Assembly: GCA_946495655.1 (NCBI GenBank)
Contig: CAMMDS010000008.1
Coordinates: forward strand, 1-56,424
Direction: 5' to 3'
Source: an uncultured Clostridium sp.
GTDB lineage: Bacteria; Bacillota; Clostridia; TANB77; CAG-508
DNA: 56,424 nt
Of this stretch, positions 7,351 through 16,148 are shown piece by piece. Made by a program: the position numbers and the translations under genes. The notes under the pieces were generated by a model. It did no database searches. It was not told the DNA's origin and was given only the letters and a program-made list of their open reading frames with translations. The first letter of the stretch is position 1; every line of letters begins with the position of its first letter.

Positions 7351-9714
7351 AAATTCTTTTTTAGTCATTCCTATACTTTTAAGCATTGCAAATTCTTTTT
7401 GTCTTAGTTCTATGTTAGAAGTCAAAGTATTAAAAATGTTAGTTACACCAATTAATGTAATTACTGCAATAAATCCATAAGCAAATATAGATGTTAGTAA
7501 TTCTACTGCTTTATAGAATTTCACTTGTTTATCTATGTTCATTATATAGCAATCTTTATAATCCTCAGTTAAATCTTCTTCAACTTCTGTTGGATTATCT
7601 ACATTAATTGCTAAATCAGTAGGTACAAATTTTATTCTATCTTTGTATTCATCTACATTAATGATAATACATCCATTTCCATAACTTGTTCCTTCTTGCC
7701 CATCAGGCTTTTCATCAGTAATTTCTGCTATAGTAAAATTAAAATTTACTCCATCTAAATTTCCAGATAAAGTATCACCTTTTTGATAATCATATACTCT
7801 GCCTCTTACTGTAGTTCCATCATCTAAATATATATTAGTATAATCATTCAATATTGCTTTATCTTTCACATCTTCATAATTCAAGTTTAACTCTTCTACA
7901 AATTCTTTAAAATCTTTACCATTTAAACCTTTAACCATCGCTTGTGGCTTATATGTTTCATCTGCATCATAACCTAATTTCTGATATGCAAAATCGGATA
8001 ATATATTTTTATCCTGTAATTCTATAAGTGAGAAACCTGTATCACGAGATACATTATATATTAAAGTATAATCTTCAAATTTTTCGTTTTCTATAATTTT
8101 TAGTAATTCTTCGCCATCATTTGTAGCAGATGTAACTTTAATATTATAGTTATATTCTTCGTAATAACCTCCCATTGCTTCAAAAGCATATGTTATTAAA
8201 GTAGAAACTGCAATAAAAACAAATACACTTATTGCAATAGATACAACTGTTGTTCTATATTTCTTTTTGCTTCTTTTTAAGTTTTTGTATGCAATTACTC
8301 CACCCATTCCAAATAACTTCTTTATTATTTTAGGAGATTTAATCTTTTTATTATTTATTTTTATTTCATTTGAACTCCTAATTGCTTCAAGTGGAGTTAC
8401 TTTTCTAGCTTTTCTTGCAGCAGATAAACAAGATAAGTATACTGTGATTAATCCTAATATTGCTGCTACTATAATTGGAATAATAGAAATACTAAATACT
8501 ATTTTAGCTTCTACAATACCATTTAAAATATATCCAACAACGGCGGTTAAAATATATACAGCTAGAATTCCTGATAAAATTCCAAGAGGTATTCCTATTA
8601 AACTTAGTATCATTCCTTCCTGAATGACACTTTTTCTAATTTGCTTTTTAGTTGCTCCAACACTTGAAAGCATACCATACATTTTTATTTTTTCCGTTAA
8701 TGAGATAGAAAAAGCATTTTTTATACAATATACACTAGTAATCATAATTATTATAACAGCAACTATACTAACTGCTATTATCATTTGTGCATTGGAATCA
8801 CTCATTCTTAAAGCTTCCCAACGTAAAAGTTCATAATTAATACTATAAATATAATCTGTTTCATTAATCTCATCTGAATCCAAATCAATACCTATCATTT
8901 CTTTTATAGATTCCACACAATTACTAGGATTTTTTAAAGCAATGTATATATCTTTTTTCCCTTCTTCTAATCCATTTGTAACACATGCATAACCTGCATC
9001 TGAAATATATGAAATTCTTCTTATTGGTGTATCATTGTTTGAAATAATTCCTACAATTTCAAATTCTTTTGTAAAATTCACTTTAAGGTCTTCTTTTGTT
9101 ATTCTTTGTGGTTCGCTAGCACTTTCTTCTATTACAAGTCCATTGTCTGACTCTTCTCCACTATTTTCTGAAGGTACAGCATATTCATATGGTAGATAAT
9201 CCCAACCAGAGTTAATATATTCTTCTCCTGCATATCTATCACCTAAATCTAGTGTTATTTTATCTCCTATTTTATATTCTTTTGAAGAATTTTTTAATAT
9301 ATCTTCATTTATAGCTATTTCGTTACTATTTACTGGATATCTACCTTCTTTTAATTCAAGACACATATTGTTAAAACTTCTCTCATCAAGAGAGTATAAA
9401 TGTAAGTATGGTTTTTGACTATTTGTACTACCATCTAATAATGAATAGCCAACATCATTTACAGTATTTACATCCTTTACATCTCTATTATTTTTAAATT
9501 TTGCTACATCCTCACTCGTAACATCAGATAACTTCAAATGGTAATAACCAGTATCAGTGATAGTTGTAGCCACCATACTCTTCTGTAAGCTAGTTGCCAT
9601 TCCAGCTACTGCACAAATGAGAGCTGTAGAAAGTATAATTCCAACAATAGTACCTATTGTTCTTTTCTTATTTAACTTCAAATTTCTTATTGTTAGTTTA
9701 GTAAAAATATTCAT
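7093..9714 (-). CDS. ABC transporter permease, FtsX/MacB family
   Basis: A membrane permease of about 873 residues with an N-terminal helix (TIGTIVGIILSTALICAVAG), a large extracytoplasmic domain, a first FtsX core with three helices (about 310-440), a second single helix (TTVVSIAISVFVFIAVSTLI) with another extracellular domain, and a final FtsX core. This 2 x FtsX layout is common in Firmicute peptide- or bacteriocin-related exporters. It pairs with the ATPase at 9870. The preferred start is ATG 9714 behind GGAGG; a GTG one codon earlier is possible. The substrate is unknown. Its last codons are the source of the repeat copy at 1646-1903. Confidence 0.9.
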   Translation of the reverse strand: MNIFTKLTIRNLKLNKKRTIGTIVGIILSTALICAVAGMATSLQKSMVATTITDTGYYHLKLSDVTSEDVAKFKNNRDVKDVNTVNDVGYSLLDGSTNSQKPYLHLYSLDERSFNNMCLELKEGRYPVNSNEIAINEDILKNSSKEYKIGDKITLDLGDRYAGEEYINSGWDYLPYEYAVPSENSGEESDNGLVIEESASEPQRITKEDLKVNFTKEFEIVGIISNNDTPIRRISYISDAGYACVTNGLEEGKKDIYIALKNPSNCVESIKEMIGIDLDSDEINETDYIYSINYELLRWEALRMSDSNAQMIIAVSIVAVIIIMITSVYCIKNAFSISLTEKIKMYGMLSSVGATKKQIRKSVIQEGMILSLIGIPLGILSGILAVYILTAVVGYILNGIVEAKIVFSISIIPIIVAAILGLITVYLSCLSAARKARKVTPLEAIRSSNEIKINNKKIKSPKIIKKLFGMGGVIAYKNLKRSKKKYRTTVVSIAISVFVFIAVSTLITYAFEAMGGYYEEYNYNIKVTSATNDGEELLKIIENEKFEDYTLIYNVSRDTGFSLIELQDKNILSDFAYQKLGYDADETYKPQAMVKGLNGKDFKEFVEELNLNYEDVKDKAILNDYTNIYLDDGTTVRGRVYDYQKGDTLSGNLDGVNFNFTIAEITDEKPDGQEGTSYGNGCIIINVDEYKDRIKFVPTDLAINVDNPTEVEEDLTEDYKDCYIMNIDKQVKFYKAVELLTSIFAYGFIAVITLIGVTNIFNTLTSNIELRQKEFAMLKSIGMTKKEFNRMVNLETIFYSAKALLYGIILGLVGSFAIYKAFAKSLDFGFIWPIGAILISIVFVFIIVFIIMRFAISKVNKQNIIETIRKENV

Positions 9715-9731
9715 CACTTTCCTCCTTCAAC

Positions 9732-9752
9732 AATTGGGGACAGTCACCAATT
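9732..9752. repeat. Dispersed palindrome, copy 2 (degenerate)
   Basis: AATTGG...CCAATT around GGACAGTCA, a diverged member of the GGGGACAGACCCC family, 14-17 bases ahead of the permease start. Another partial motif (AGGGACAGACAT) occurs at about 9769. Confidence 0.65.
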
Positions 9753-9869
9753 AGTAAAAATCACTAAAAAGGGACAGACATCAAATAATTGTTTTAGTTT
9801 GTTCTCAATTACAAAATTAGTTTCTGTTCCTAGTTTTAGCACCTAAATCAAGCATTGATTAACTTTTGC

Positions 9870-10541
9870 TTAACTTTCCCTCACAATTCTTCCATCCTCT
9901 ATTTCAATAATTCTATCTGCTATTTTTGCAATCTCTATATTATGTGTAATCATTATAATTGTTTGCTTATATTCTCTATTAGATTTTTTTAATAAGTTAA
10001 CAATCTCATCACTTGCTCTAGAGTCTAAATTACCTGTTGGTTCATCTGCAAGAATTATGCTTGGATTTGTTATCATTGCTCTACCAATTGATGTCCTTTG
10101 CTGTTGCCCTCCTGATAATTCATTTGGCAAATGTTTTCTTCTAGACTCTAATCCCAAAGATTGTAGCAAATTATTTAATTTTTGCTTTTCTACTTTTCTA
10201 TTATCCAAATCACAAGGAAGAGTAATGTTCTCTTCTACATTAAGTATTGGAATTAAATTATAAAATTGATAAATTAATCCCACTTGCCTTCTTCTAAATA
10301 TTGCTAAATTATCATCATTCATTTTATATATATCTTTTCCATCAATAAACACTTTGCCACTTGTTGGTCTATCAACACCTCCAATTAAATGTAGTAGTGT
10401 AGACTTTCCGCTTCCACTTGCTCCAACTATTGCAACAAATTCACCTTTTTCTACTGAAAAAGAAACATTATCTATTGCAACTACTTTTGATTCATCTTTT
10501 CCATAAATTTTAGTTAAATTTTCTACTCGTAAAATTTCCAT
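9870..10541 (-). CDS. ABC transporter ATP-binding protein (MacB/LolD type)
   Basis: The ATPase partner of the permease downstream. Walker A GASGSGKST, Q-loop, signature LSGGQQQR, Walker B IILADEPTGNLD and the H-loop HN are all present over about 223 residues, the usual size. Start: ATG 10541 (MEILRV) has AAAGG about 9 bases upstream; ATG 10550 is an alternative. An intercistronic stretch of about 150 bases, including palindrome copy 2, separates it from the permease. Confidence 0.95.
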   Translation of the reverse strand: MEILRVENLTKIYGKDESKVVAIDNVSFSVEKGEFVAIVGASGSGKSTLLHLIGGVDRPTSGKVFIDGKDIYKMNDDNLAIFRRRQVGLIYQFYNLIPILNVEENITLPCDLDNRKVEKQKLNNLLQSLGLESRRKHLPNELSGGQQQRTSIGRAMITNPSIILADEPTGNLDSRASDEIVNLLKKSNREYKQTIIMITHNIEIAKIADRIIEIEDGRIVRES

Positions 10542-10560
10542 AAACTTCATCCTTTCCTTT

Positions 10561-10591
10561 TGATAAATTGGGGACAGACCCTAATTTATCA
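10561..10591. repeat. Dispersed palindrome, copy 3
   Basis: TGATAAATTGGGGACAG and its mirror CCCTAATTTATCA, immediately 5' of the ATPase SD. The arms differ from the other copies (GATAAATT instead of GAGAAATT) but compensate each other, which indicates selection for the hairpin or separate origins. Confidence 0.8.
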
Positions 10592-10644
10592 CTTTTATAT
10601 AAATAGTATACAAAATTGAAAGTGACAAGTAAGTGACAAAATAA

Positions 10645-10675
10645 AAATTACACCTCTAATTTTGAGATGTAATTT
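10645..10675 (-). terminator. Rho-independent terminator of the 10681 gene
   Basis: On the minus strand, AAATTACATCTC and GAGGTGTAATTT form a stem followed by TTATTTT, a few bases after the stop codon. Confidence 0.75.
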
Positions 10676-10680
10676 GAAAA

Positions 10681-10962
10681 TTAGTCAAAATAATATTTTT
10701 CCAAAAAGTCAATAAATTTTTCAATTTCCTCTGATGATGGAAAAATCAATGAAAAGCTAATTACGGAAATCCTTTTACTTGCCACATTATTCTTTGGAAT
10801 TTCTACCCGTGGAATTCCTTTATATTGAAATGCCAACTCTATAATGTCAGTAGCTTCAGAAATCGCAATATATTCCATTTCTTTTTCACGGCATATTCCA
10901 TAAAATTCTAGAATATTCATTGTTTTTTTCCGAAGTATTTCCCATTCATAAGGGATCATCAT
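10681..10962 (-). CDS. Hypothetical protein, 93 residues
   Basis: I do not recognise the family. It is a soluble, charged protein with an aromatic start (MMIPYEWEILRKK) and a C-terminal acidic helix ending FLEKYYFD. SD AAAGG precedes it, and a good terminator follows. It carries two of the few intact-gene CGG codons in the window (ILRKK and IPRVE), so its codon use differs from its neighbours and it may be a recent arrival. Confidence 0.6.
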   Translation of the reverse strand: MMIPYEWEILRKKTMNILEFYGICREKEMEYIAISEATDIIELAFQYKGIPRVEIPKNNVASKRISVISFSLIFPSSEEIEKFIDFLEKYYFD

Positions 10963-11154
10963 ATTATCTCAACCTTTCTTATAAAATATTATATTATACA
11001 TTTTATCATAAATTCAAAAATTTTTCAATTTTATAGAAGATTAGTAAGTAATTTGTATAGAAATAATTTTAAATCAACTACATATTTTTAAGCCTTTACA
11101 TATAAAAATTTACAAGGAGATGATAAAAATATTTGATAATTATCCTAGGCAGAA

Positions 11155-11290
11155 CAAAAAAATTAGAGTTAATGTAGTAGCTCCAGGATTTATATGGACG
11201 TCGCTTATTTCTTCATCTTTTAGTAAACAAGAAGTGATGTGCCTCTAAAAAGAGCTGGGCTATCTATTACTCCATTTTCAGCCAAGTTTA
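11155..11290 (+). pseudogene. Remnant of a short-chain dehydrogenase gene
   Basis: On the plus strand IRVNVVAPGFIWTSLI, SSSFSKQEV and, in another frame, PLKRAGLSI match the C-terminal third of SDR oxidoreductases (RVNxVAPGxIWTPL then PxKRAGQP). The frame is broken and both ends are missing. The fragment abuts the trailer end of the CRISPR array. It is one of few plus-strand coding traces here. Confidence 0.6.
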
Positions 11291-11330
11291 AAACTAGTTC
11301 TAATTCTAAACTAAATGGCATAGCTTTTGC

Positions 11331-11753
11331 ATTTACATTCTATTATACTTATATTAAATTACCCATAAAATTGAAGTTGCCCATCCTCCTGTTTGATTTA
11401 CATTCTACTATATTTATATTAAAACTGAAAGAGCCTGTAATAGATGAAGAAACAGGGGATTTACATTCTACTATATTTATATTAAAACCTATTTTTGAAA
11501 ATTTGAAAAAAGCAGGTGTAGACTTATTTACATTCTACTATATTTATATTAAAACAAAATACATTATGATGATTAACGAGAAAAACACTATTTACATTCT
11601 ACTATACTTATATTAAAACTGCTTACCAATCATTTGGTCTGAAAATCTGCTTACAATATTTACATTCTACTATACTTATATTAAAACTCCTCTTACATAT
11701 GTTTTAGCAATATCTCTTAAGAAATTTACATTCTACTATACTTATATTAAAAC
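11331..11753 (-). CRISPR. CRISPR array, 7 repeats and 6 spacers, type I-B-like
   Basis: 30-bp repeats at 11331, 11396, 11459, 11526, 11590, 11658 and 11724, separated by spacers of 33-38 bp with no similarity to each other. In the likely crRNA direction (minus) the repeat starts GTTTTAATATAA and ends GAATGTAAAT, very like Clostridioides difficile type I-B repeats. The left-most repeat is degenerate at both centre and end, so the trailer is left and the leader right. Repeats 2-4 have T where 1 and 5-7 have C at one position. No cas gene is in the window, so the array must use Cas proteins encoded elsewhere or be inactive. Confidence 0.95.
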
Positions 11754-11945
11754 TAGTTATGATAAGATTATTGTTATATCAATACTTCTATTCATATTTT
11801 CTGTCGAACTAATAAAATTTTACCATAATTTAATAACTTTTTCTAGGCATTTTCAAAAATAGATTGAAATTTCAACAATTTTAAAATCTGTCGAACCTCC
11901 TGTATTTTTACATTATTAAAGGTCGACAGATTTGTTATACTTTTA
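11754..11945 (-). promoter_or_regulatory. CRISPR leader
   Basis: An AT-rich non-coding region on the leader side of the array. On the minus strand it holds TTCGACAGA twice and a related CTGTCGACC, spaced along the leader. Such repeated motifs could be binding sites for adaptation factors. The exact crRNA promoter was not resolved. Confidence 0.6.
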
Positions 11946-11959
11946 TATTCCTTTATTTT

Positions 11960-12667
11960 CTAGCTTTCTATTATTGAGCCTAATAAAGTAACTAATTCTT
12001 CTTCACTTATTCCAGTTGTCTCAACATCAAACTTAATTCCATTATATTCAAAATATGCTATATACATCTTTTCATATTGATATATCGTTACATCTGTATT
12101 ATTTATTTTTGATGTTTTGCTATTTTCATGTTCAATAAAGTAATCTCTTACTGGTTCATATTCTTCTGAAAACGCTATTTTAATTGAGTCTGGTACATTT
12201 TCATTCACATTATATATTAGTAAATAATCATGTAAGATGTTATATTCTTCTTTTTCTAAGCTATCTCTTGTATAAATCATCTGACCTAAATCAAATTTAA
12301 ATCTATCTGGCAATTTCAAATTTTGTATAAAATCGAATTTCTCAGGTAACTCTTCTATTTCAACTGCTTTTATATCAACGTCCATACTTCCCATCGCCAT
12401 TTCATCCAATTTGTTTATTTTCAATCCTGCCTTTGTTGTACCATCTCCTGTTGACACCTGGTTTCCGCCAATATTTTTAAAAATATCGCTATTTAATCCT
12501 ATTGCTATTACTAATACAAGAATTAATGAAAATGCTGGAATTAATACATATCTCTTTTTCATATTTTTTCCTCCTTCCATTTTATTAATTTTTGATAATA
12601 TAGCATTATAATTATGTTCTTTATCTGATTCTAGTTTTTCTTTTATTATGTCTTTCATATTATTCAT
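11960..12667 (-). CDS. Membrane anti-sigma factor-like protein
   Basis: 235 residues: a short cytoplasmic N-terminal helix region (1-36), one membrane segment (YVLIPAFSLILVLVIAIGL, about 39-58) and an extracytoplasmic domain with no family I can name. Its start overlaps the end of the ECF sigma gene by 8 bases, the arrangement of sigma/anti-sigma pairs. It probably holds the sigma factor at the membrane until an envelope signal arrives. The assignment rests on context and topology, since no zinc-finger motif is present. Confidence 0.7.
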   Translation of the reverse strand: MNNMKDIIKEKLESDKEHNYNAILSKINKMEGGKNMKKRYVLIPAFSLILVLVIAIGLNSDIFKNIGGNQVSTGDGTTKAGLKINKLDEMAMGSMDVDIKAVEIEELPEKFDFIQNLKLPDRFKFDLGQMIYTRDSLEKEEYNILHDYLLIYNVNENVPDSIKIAFSEEYEPVRDYFIEHENSKTSKINNTDVTIYQYEKMYIAYFEYNGIKFDVETTGISEEELVTLLGSIIES

Positions 12668-13199
12668 CTATATCACCTTCCTTTTCTAAGTCCTTCTTAA
12701 GTTCTTTTATTGTTCTATAGATAATATTTTTTACATTAGATTCTGTTAAGTTTAATTCTTGAGCTATTTCTTTAATCTTAAGTTCTAATCCATAGTATAG
12801 ATAAAAAATCTTTTCAACTCTATCACCTTTTGACTTTAAATAGCTCCAAACTTGGTCGTTACTAGATTTTAATATAAAATCATCTTCTATATTTAAATTG
12901 TCTGGTATATCTAGCTCTTTATCTTCTTCTATGTGCATATCTTTCATTTTAAACTTATACAAAATTCCGTAATGCTTAATTATTTTCTTTTTTGCAATTC
13001 CAATTACATAATTTGTAATATTGTTTAACTCAATTATGCCCTTTCTTTTTAAAATGCTATATAACTCTAGATATGTATTTTGTATAATATCATTTGCATC
13101 ATCCAAATTTGCACATTTGCAAATTACATATCTTGAAATTGCATTATATGTATTATTATATATTTCTTCAAAATTTTTTAATGTTATATGAGTACTCAC
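12660..13199 (-). CDS. ECF RNA polymerase sigma factor
   Basis: About 179 residues with sigma region 2 (NTYNAISRYVICKCANLDDANDIIQNTYLELY) and region 4 (LKIKEIAQELNLTESNVKNIIYRTIKELKK). I start it at GTG 13199, preceded by AGAAGG at good spacing; an earlier GTG at 13208 overlaps that SD. It overlaps its anti-sigma. ECF pairs in such genomes usually control envelope stress or antimicrobial-peptide responses; the regulon is not visible. Confidence 0.88.
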   Translation of the reverse strand: MSTHITLKNFEEIYNNTYNAISRYVICKCANLDDANDIIQNTYLELYSILKRKGIIELNNITNYVIGIAKKKIIKHYGILYKFKMKDMHIEEDKELDIPDNLNIEDDFILKSSNDQVWSYLKSKGDRVEKIFYLYYGLELKIKEIAQELNLTESNVKNIIYRTIKELKKDLEKEGDIDE

Positions 13200-13260
13200 T
13201 TTTATCACCTTCTACTATATAGTGCTATTTTTTTCATAAAAAGTTTCAAAATCTCAAAAA

Positions 13261-13283
13261 GAATTGTTATTTTCTAACAATTC
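13261..13283 (-). terminator. Terminator after the ZIP transporter
   Basis: On the minus strand GAATTGTTA, loop GAAAA, TAACAATTC, then TTTTTG. A perfect 9-bp stem, 10 bases past the stop codon. Confidence 0.85.
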
Positions 13284-13292
13284 TCTCATATT

Positions 13293-14069
13293 CTACCCTA
13301 GAGCCACATCCAATATCATCATTAAAACAAAACCTATTGATACTCCAATTGTTCCTATGTCTGAGTGTTCTCCTGCCTGAGATTCTGGTATAAGTTCTTC
13401 AACTACAACATATATCATTGCTCCTGCTGCAAATGATAATATATATGGAAGTATTGGCAGTACTGTGCTTGTAAGAAGTATTGTAATTATTGCTCCTATT
13501 GGCTCAACTATTCCAGTTAGAGCTCCATATGCAAAAGCTCTTGATTTTGATACCCCTTCAGATCTAAGTGGCATCGATATAATGGCTCCTTCTGGGAAAT
13601 TCTGTATTGCAATTCCTATCGATAAAACTAGCGCTCCTGCAAGTGTTATTCCAGAATTTTGTGCAAGCATTCCTGCAATTACAACACCAACTGCCATACC
13701 TTCTGGAATATTATGCAACGTTACTGCTAACACCATCATAATCTCATTTTTTAGCTTTGCTTTAATGCCCTCTGGCTTGTCTGTTTTTAGATGTAAATGT
13801 GGTATTAACTTATCTAGGATTAATAAAAACACAATCCCACATACAAATCCAACTGCTGCAGGTAACCAAACTATATCTCCTTGCTCTTTTGCCATATCCA
13901 TTGAAGGAATTAATAATGACCATATAGATGCAGCAATCATTACTCCTGCAGCAAATCCTAATAATAGTTTCTCTAATTTGTTATTTATTTGATTTTTCAT
14001 AAAGAATACCATTGCAGAACCAAGAACAGTTCCTAAAAGTGGTACTAGCAAACATATTGCAATATTCAT
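13293..14069 (-). CDS. ZIP family metal transporter
   Basis: 258 residues with eight hydrophobic segments, the usual ZIP size. The metal-site helix HNIPEGMAVGVV and the following helix (IAIQNFPEGAIISMPL) carry the conserved HNxPEG and NxPEG motifs. A His-containing loop lies between helices III and IV (KLIPHLHLKTDKPEG). It imports divalent metal, most likely zinc or manganese. Monocistronic, with its own terminator. Confidence 0.93.
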   Translation of the reverse strand: MNIAICLLVPLLGTVLGSAMVFFMKNQINNKLEKLLLGFAAGVMIAASIWSLLIPSMDMAKEQGDIVWLPAAVGFVCGIVFLLILDKLIPHLHLKTDKPEGIKAKLKNEIMMVLAVTLHNIPEGMAVGVVIAGMLAQNSGITLAGALVLSIGIAIQNFPEGAIISMPLRSEGVSKSRAFAYGALTGIVEPIGAIITILLTSTVLPILPYILSFAAGAMIYVVVEELIPESQAGEHSDIGTIGVSIGFVLMMILDVALG

Positions 14070-14150
14070 AAATCATCAACTCCAATCTTCATATGTTCTC
14101 TTAAAATAAATCTTTTTAGTTATATCACAAATCCTAAATCAATAATAGTT

Positions 14151-16094
14151 TTACATCGAATTTATTTCATCATTTAGTTCTTCCCATTCATTCATTTTGT
14201 CTTCTATCTCTTCATTTATACTCTGAATTTTATCTTGTAGCTCTTTAAGTTTTGCATAATCAGCACTATTCTCTTCTTTAAACATTTCCTTTTCTATTTC
14301 TTTTATATCGTTTTCTTTCTGCTCAATTTCTGTTTCAAGTTTATTAATCCTATTTTTCATTCTATTTATTTCTTTGTTTATATAATATGGATTAGTAACT
14401 TTTTTATCTACTTTTTCCTTTTCATTAGCCACTTCATTGATTGATTTTTTTGTTTTTATCTCTACATTGCCTTCATGGTTTTCTAATGCTAGTCCTTTCT
14501 TTTCCATATACTGTTCATATGTTCCGTCAAAGAATGTTACTTTATTTGATTCAAATATTAAAAGTGAATCTGCAATTTTATTTACAAAATATCTATCATG
14601 AGACACGAATATTACTGTTCCTTTGTATTCTTTAAGTATATTTTCCAAACTTTCTTTTCCTACAATGTCCATATGATTTGTTGGCTCATCAAGCAACAAT
14701 AAATTTGGACATTTTTTTAGTATTTTACATAATTGTAATCTTCCTTTCTCTCCTCCAGATAGAACCTTTATTTTCTTAAATACATCTTCTCCAGAGAATA
14801 GAAAAGTTCCTAGAATAGTCCTAATTTGCGTTGTTGTAAGATTTGGAAAGCTATTATAGAAATCATCAAAAACGGTAGCTTCTGGATCTTCAAACTCCAT
14901 TTGTTGATCAAAATACCCTTTACTTACATGATATCCATATTCAAACTCTCCTCCTAATTTTTGAATGCTTCCATTCAAAGTTTTTAATAGAGTAGATTTA
15001 CCAGCTCCGTTTTCTCCAATAATACCAAGTTTCTGTCCTTTATATAATTCGAAAGATACTGTCTGAATTGGCTTATCATACCCAATTTGCAAATCTTTCA
15101 CAGATAATACAGTTTTTCCACTTTCTATTTCAATGTTAAAGTTAGAATGGAAAGTTTTTAAATCATATTTGCTTGGTTCTTCTATTATTGTCATTCTTTC
15201 AATTTGTTTTAACTTAGATAATGCCATTTTAGCCTTAGTAGGCTTGTATCTAAATCTATCAGCAATAGCTTGTAATCTTTTTATTTCAGCTTGTTGATAT
15301 TCATAATCTTTTAATTGTTTTTCATAATTAGCCCTTTTTTGCTTTTCAAACTCTGTATAATTCCCAACATATTCTGTTAATCTGCCATACTCAATTTCAT
15401 AAACTTTATTTACTATTCTATCTAAAAACATTCTATCATGAGATACTATAACCACGGCTTTCGTATAATTTCTAAGATATCCCTCAAGCCACTCAATTGC
15501 TGCAATATCCAAATGGTTTGTTGGCTCATCTAATAAAAGAATGTCTGGTTTACTTAGCAATAACTTTAAGAAAGCAATTTTTGTTCTTTGCCCACCAGAA
15601 AATTCATTTATATTTTTCAATTTATCTTCATCTGAAAATCCAAACATTTTTATTGCTGTTTCATATTCTTTTTTATATGTATAGCCATCAAGCATTTCAA
15701 ATCTTTCCAACGCATTTGTGTAATCTTTTATTAAATCTTCACTAGTATTTGACTGTAACTCATTTGCAAGTTTTGCGATTTTCTCTTCTAATTTTATAAT
15801 TGGCTCATACACTTTCAAAATCTCATCTAGCATTGTTCCATTAGAATTTTCAAAGCTTATCTGTTTTAAGTAACCAATATTTGGATTACCTTGCTTATAT
15901 ATATTAAATTTTTCTTCTCCAATGCCTTCTTCAAGCATATCGTTATTTATGATTGCATTTAATAGAGTTGTTTTACCTGCTCCATTTCTTCCAACAATTG
16001 CAATTTTATCTTTATCTTTTATTTCAAAATTAATCTCTTCTATTATAGTATCTGCTCCGTAAGTAATAGAGCCATTTGTTATTTTGTAGTTCAT
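14151..16094 (-). CDS. ABC-F family ATPase
   Basis: About 647 residues, two ABC domains without membrane segments. First cassette: Walker A GRNGAGKTT, signature FSGGQRTKIA, Walker B ILLLDEPTNHLD. Second: GENGAGKST, LSGGEKGRLQL, LLLLDEPTNHMD. Between them is a helical interdomain linker, and a C-terminal coiled coil (about 560-640, Glu/Lys-rich) as in Uup/YdiF types. ABC-F proteins act on ribosomes; with this tail a housekeeping translation role is likelier than drug resistance. The start MNYKITN (16094) has AGGGAAC ahead; a longer frame only translates palindrome copy 4. Confidence 0.92.
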   Translation of the reverse strand: MNYKITNGSITYGADTIIEEINFEIKDKDKIAIVGRNGAGKTTLLNAIINNDMLEEGIGEEKFNIYKQGNPNIGYLKQISFENSNGTMLDEILKVYEPIIKLEEKIAKLANELQSNTSEDLIKDYTNALERFEMLDGYTYKKEYETAIKMFGFSDEDKLKNINEFSGGQRTKIAFLKLLLSKPDILLLDEPTNHLDIAAIEWLEGYLRNYTKAVVIVSHDRMFLDRIVNKVYEIEYGRLTEYVGNYTEFEKQKRANYEKQLKDYEYQQAEIKRLQAIADRFRYKPTKAKMALSKLKQIERMTIIEEPSKYDLKTFHSNFNIEIESGKTVLSVKDLQIGYDKPIQTVSFELYKGQKLGIIGENGAGKSTLLKTLNGSIQKLGGEFEYGYHVSKGYFDQQMEFEDPEATVFDDFYNSFPNLTTTQIRTILGTFLFSGEDVFKKIKVLSGGEKGRLQLCKILKKCPNLLLLDEPTNHMDIVGKESLENILKEYKGTVIFVSHDRYFVNKIADSLLIFESNKVTFFDGTYEQYMEKKGLALENHEGNVEIKTKKSINEVANEKEKVDKKVTNPYYINKEINRMKNRINKLETEIEQKENDIKEIEKEMFKEENSADYAKLKELQDKIQSINEEIEDKMNEWEELNDEINSM

Positions 16095-16112
16095 TTTATG
16101 TTCCCTTCTATA

Positions 16113-16145
16113 ATGAGAAATTGGGGTCTGTCCCCAATTTCTCAT
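16113..16145. repeat. Dispersed palindrome, copy 4 (perfect)
   Basis: A perfect 14-bp inverted repeat, ATGAGAAATTGGGG with its mirror and loop TCTGT, between the metK stop and the SD of the ABC-F gene. Same sequence as copy 5. Confidence 0.9.
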
Positions 16146-16148
16146 ATC

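Noticed and set aside
11239..11616. Plus-strand open frame of 125 codons
   Set aside because: It runs through the CRISPR repeats; the repeated FTFYYIYIK peptides are translated repeats, not a gene.
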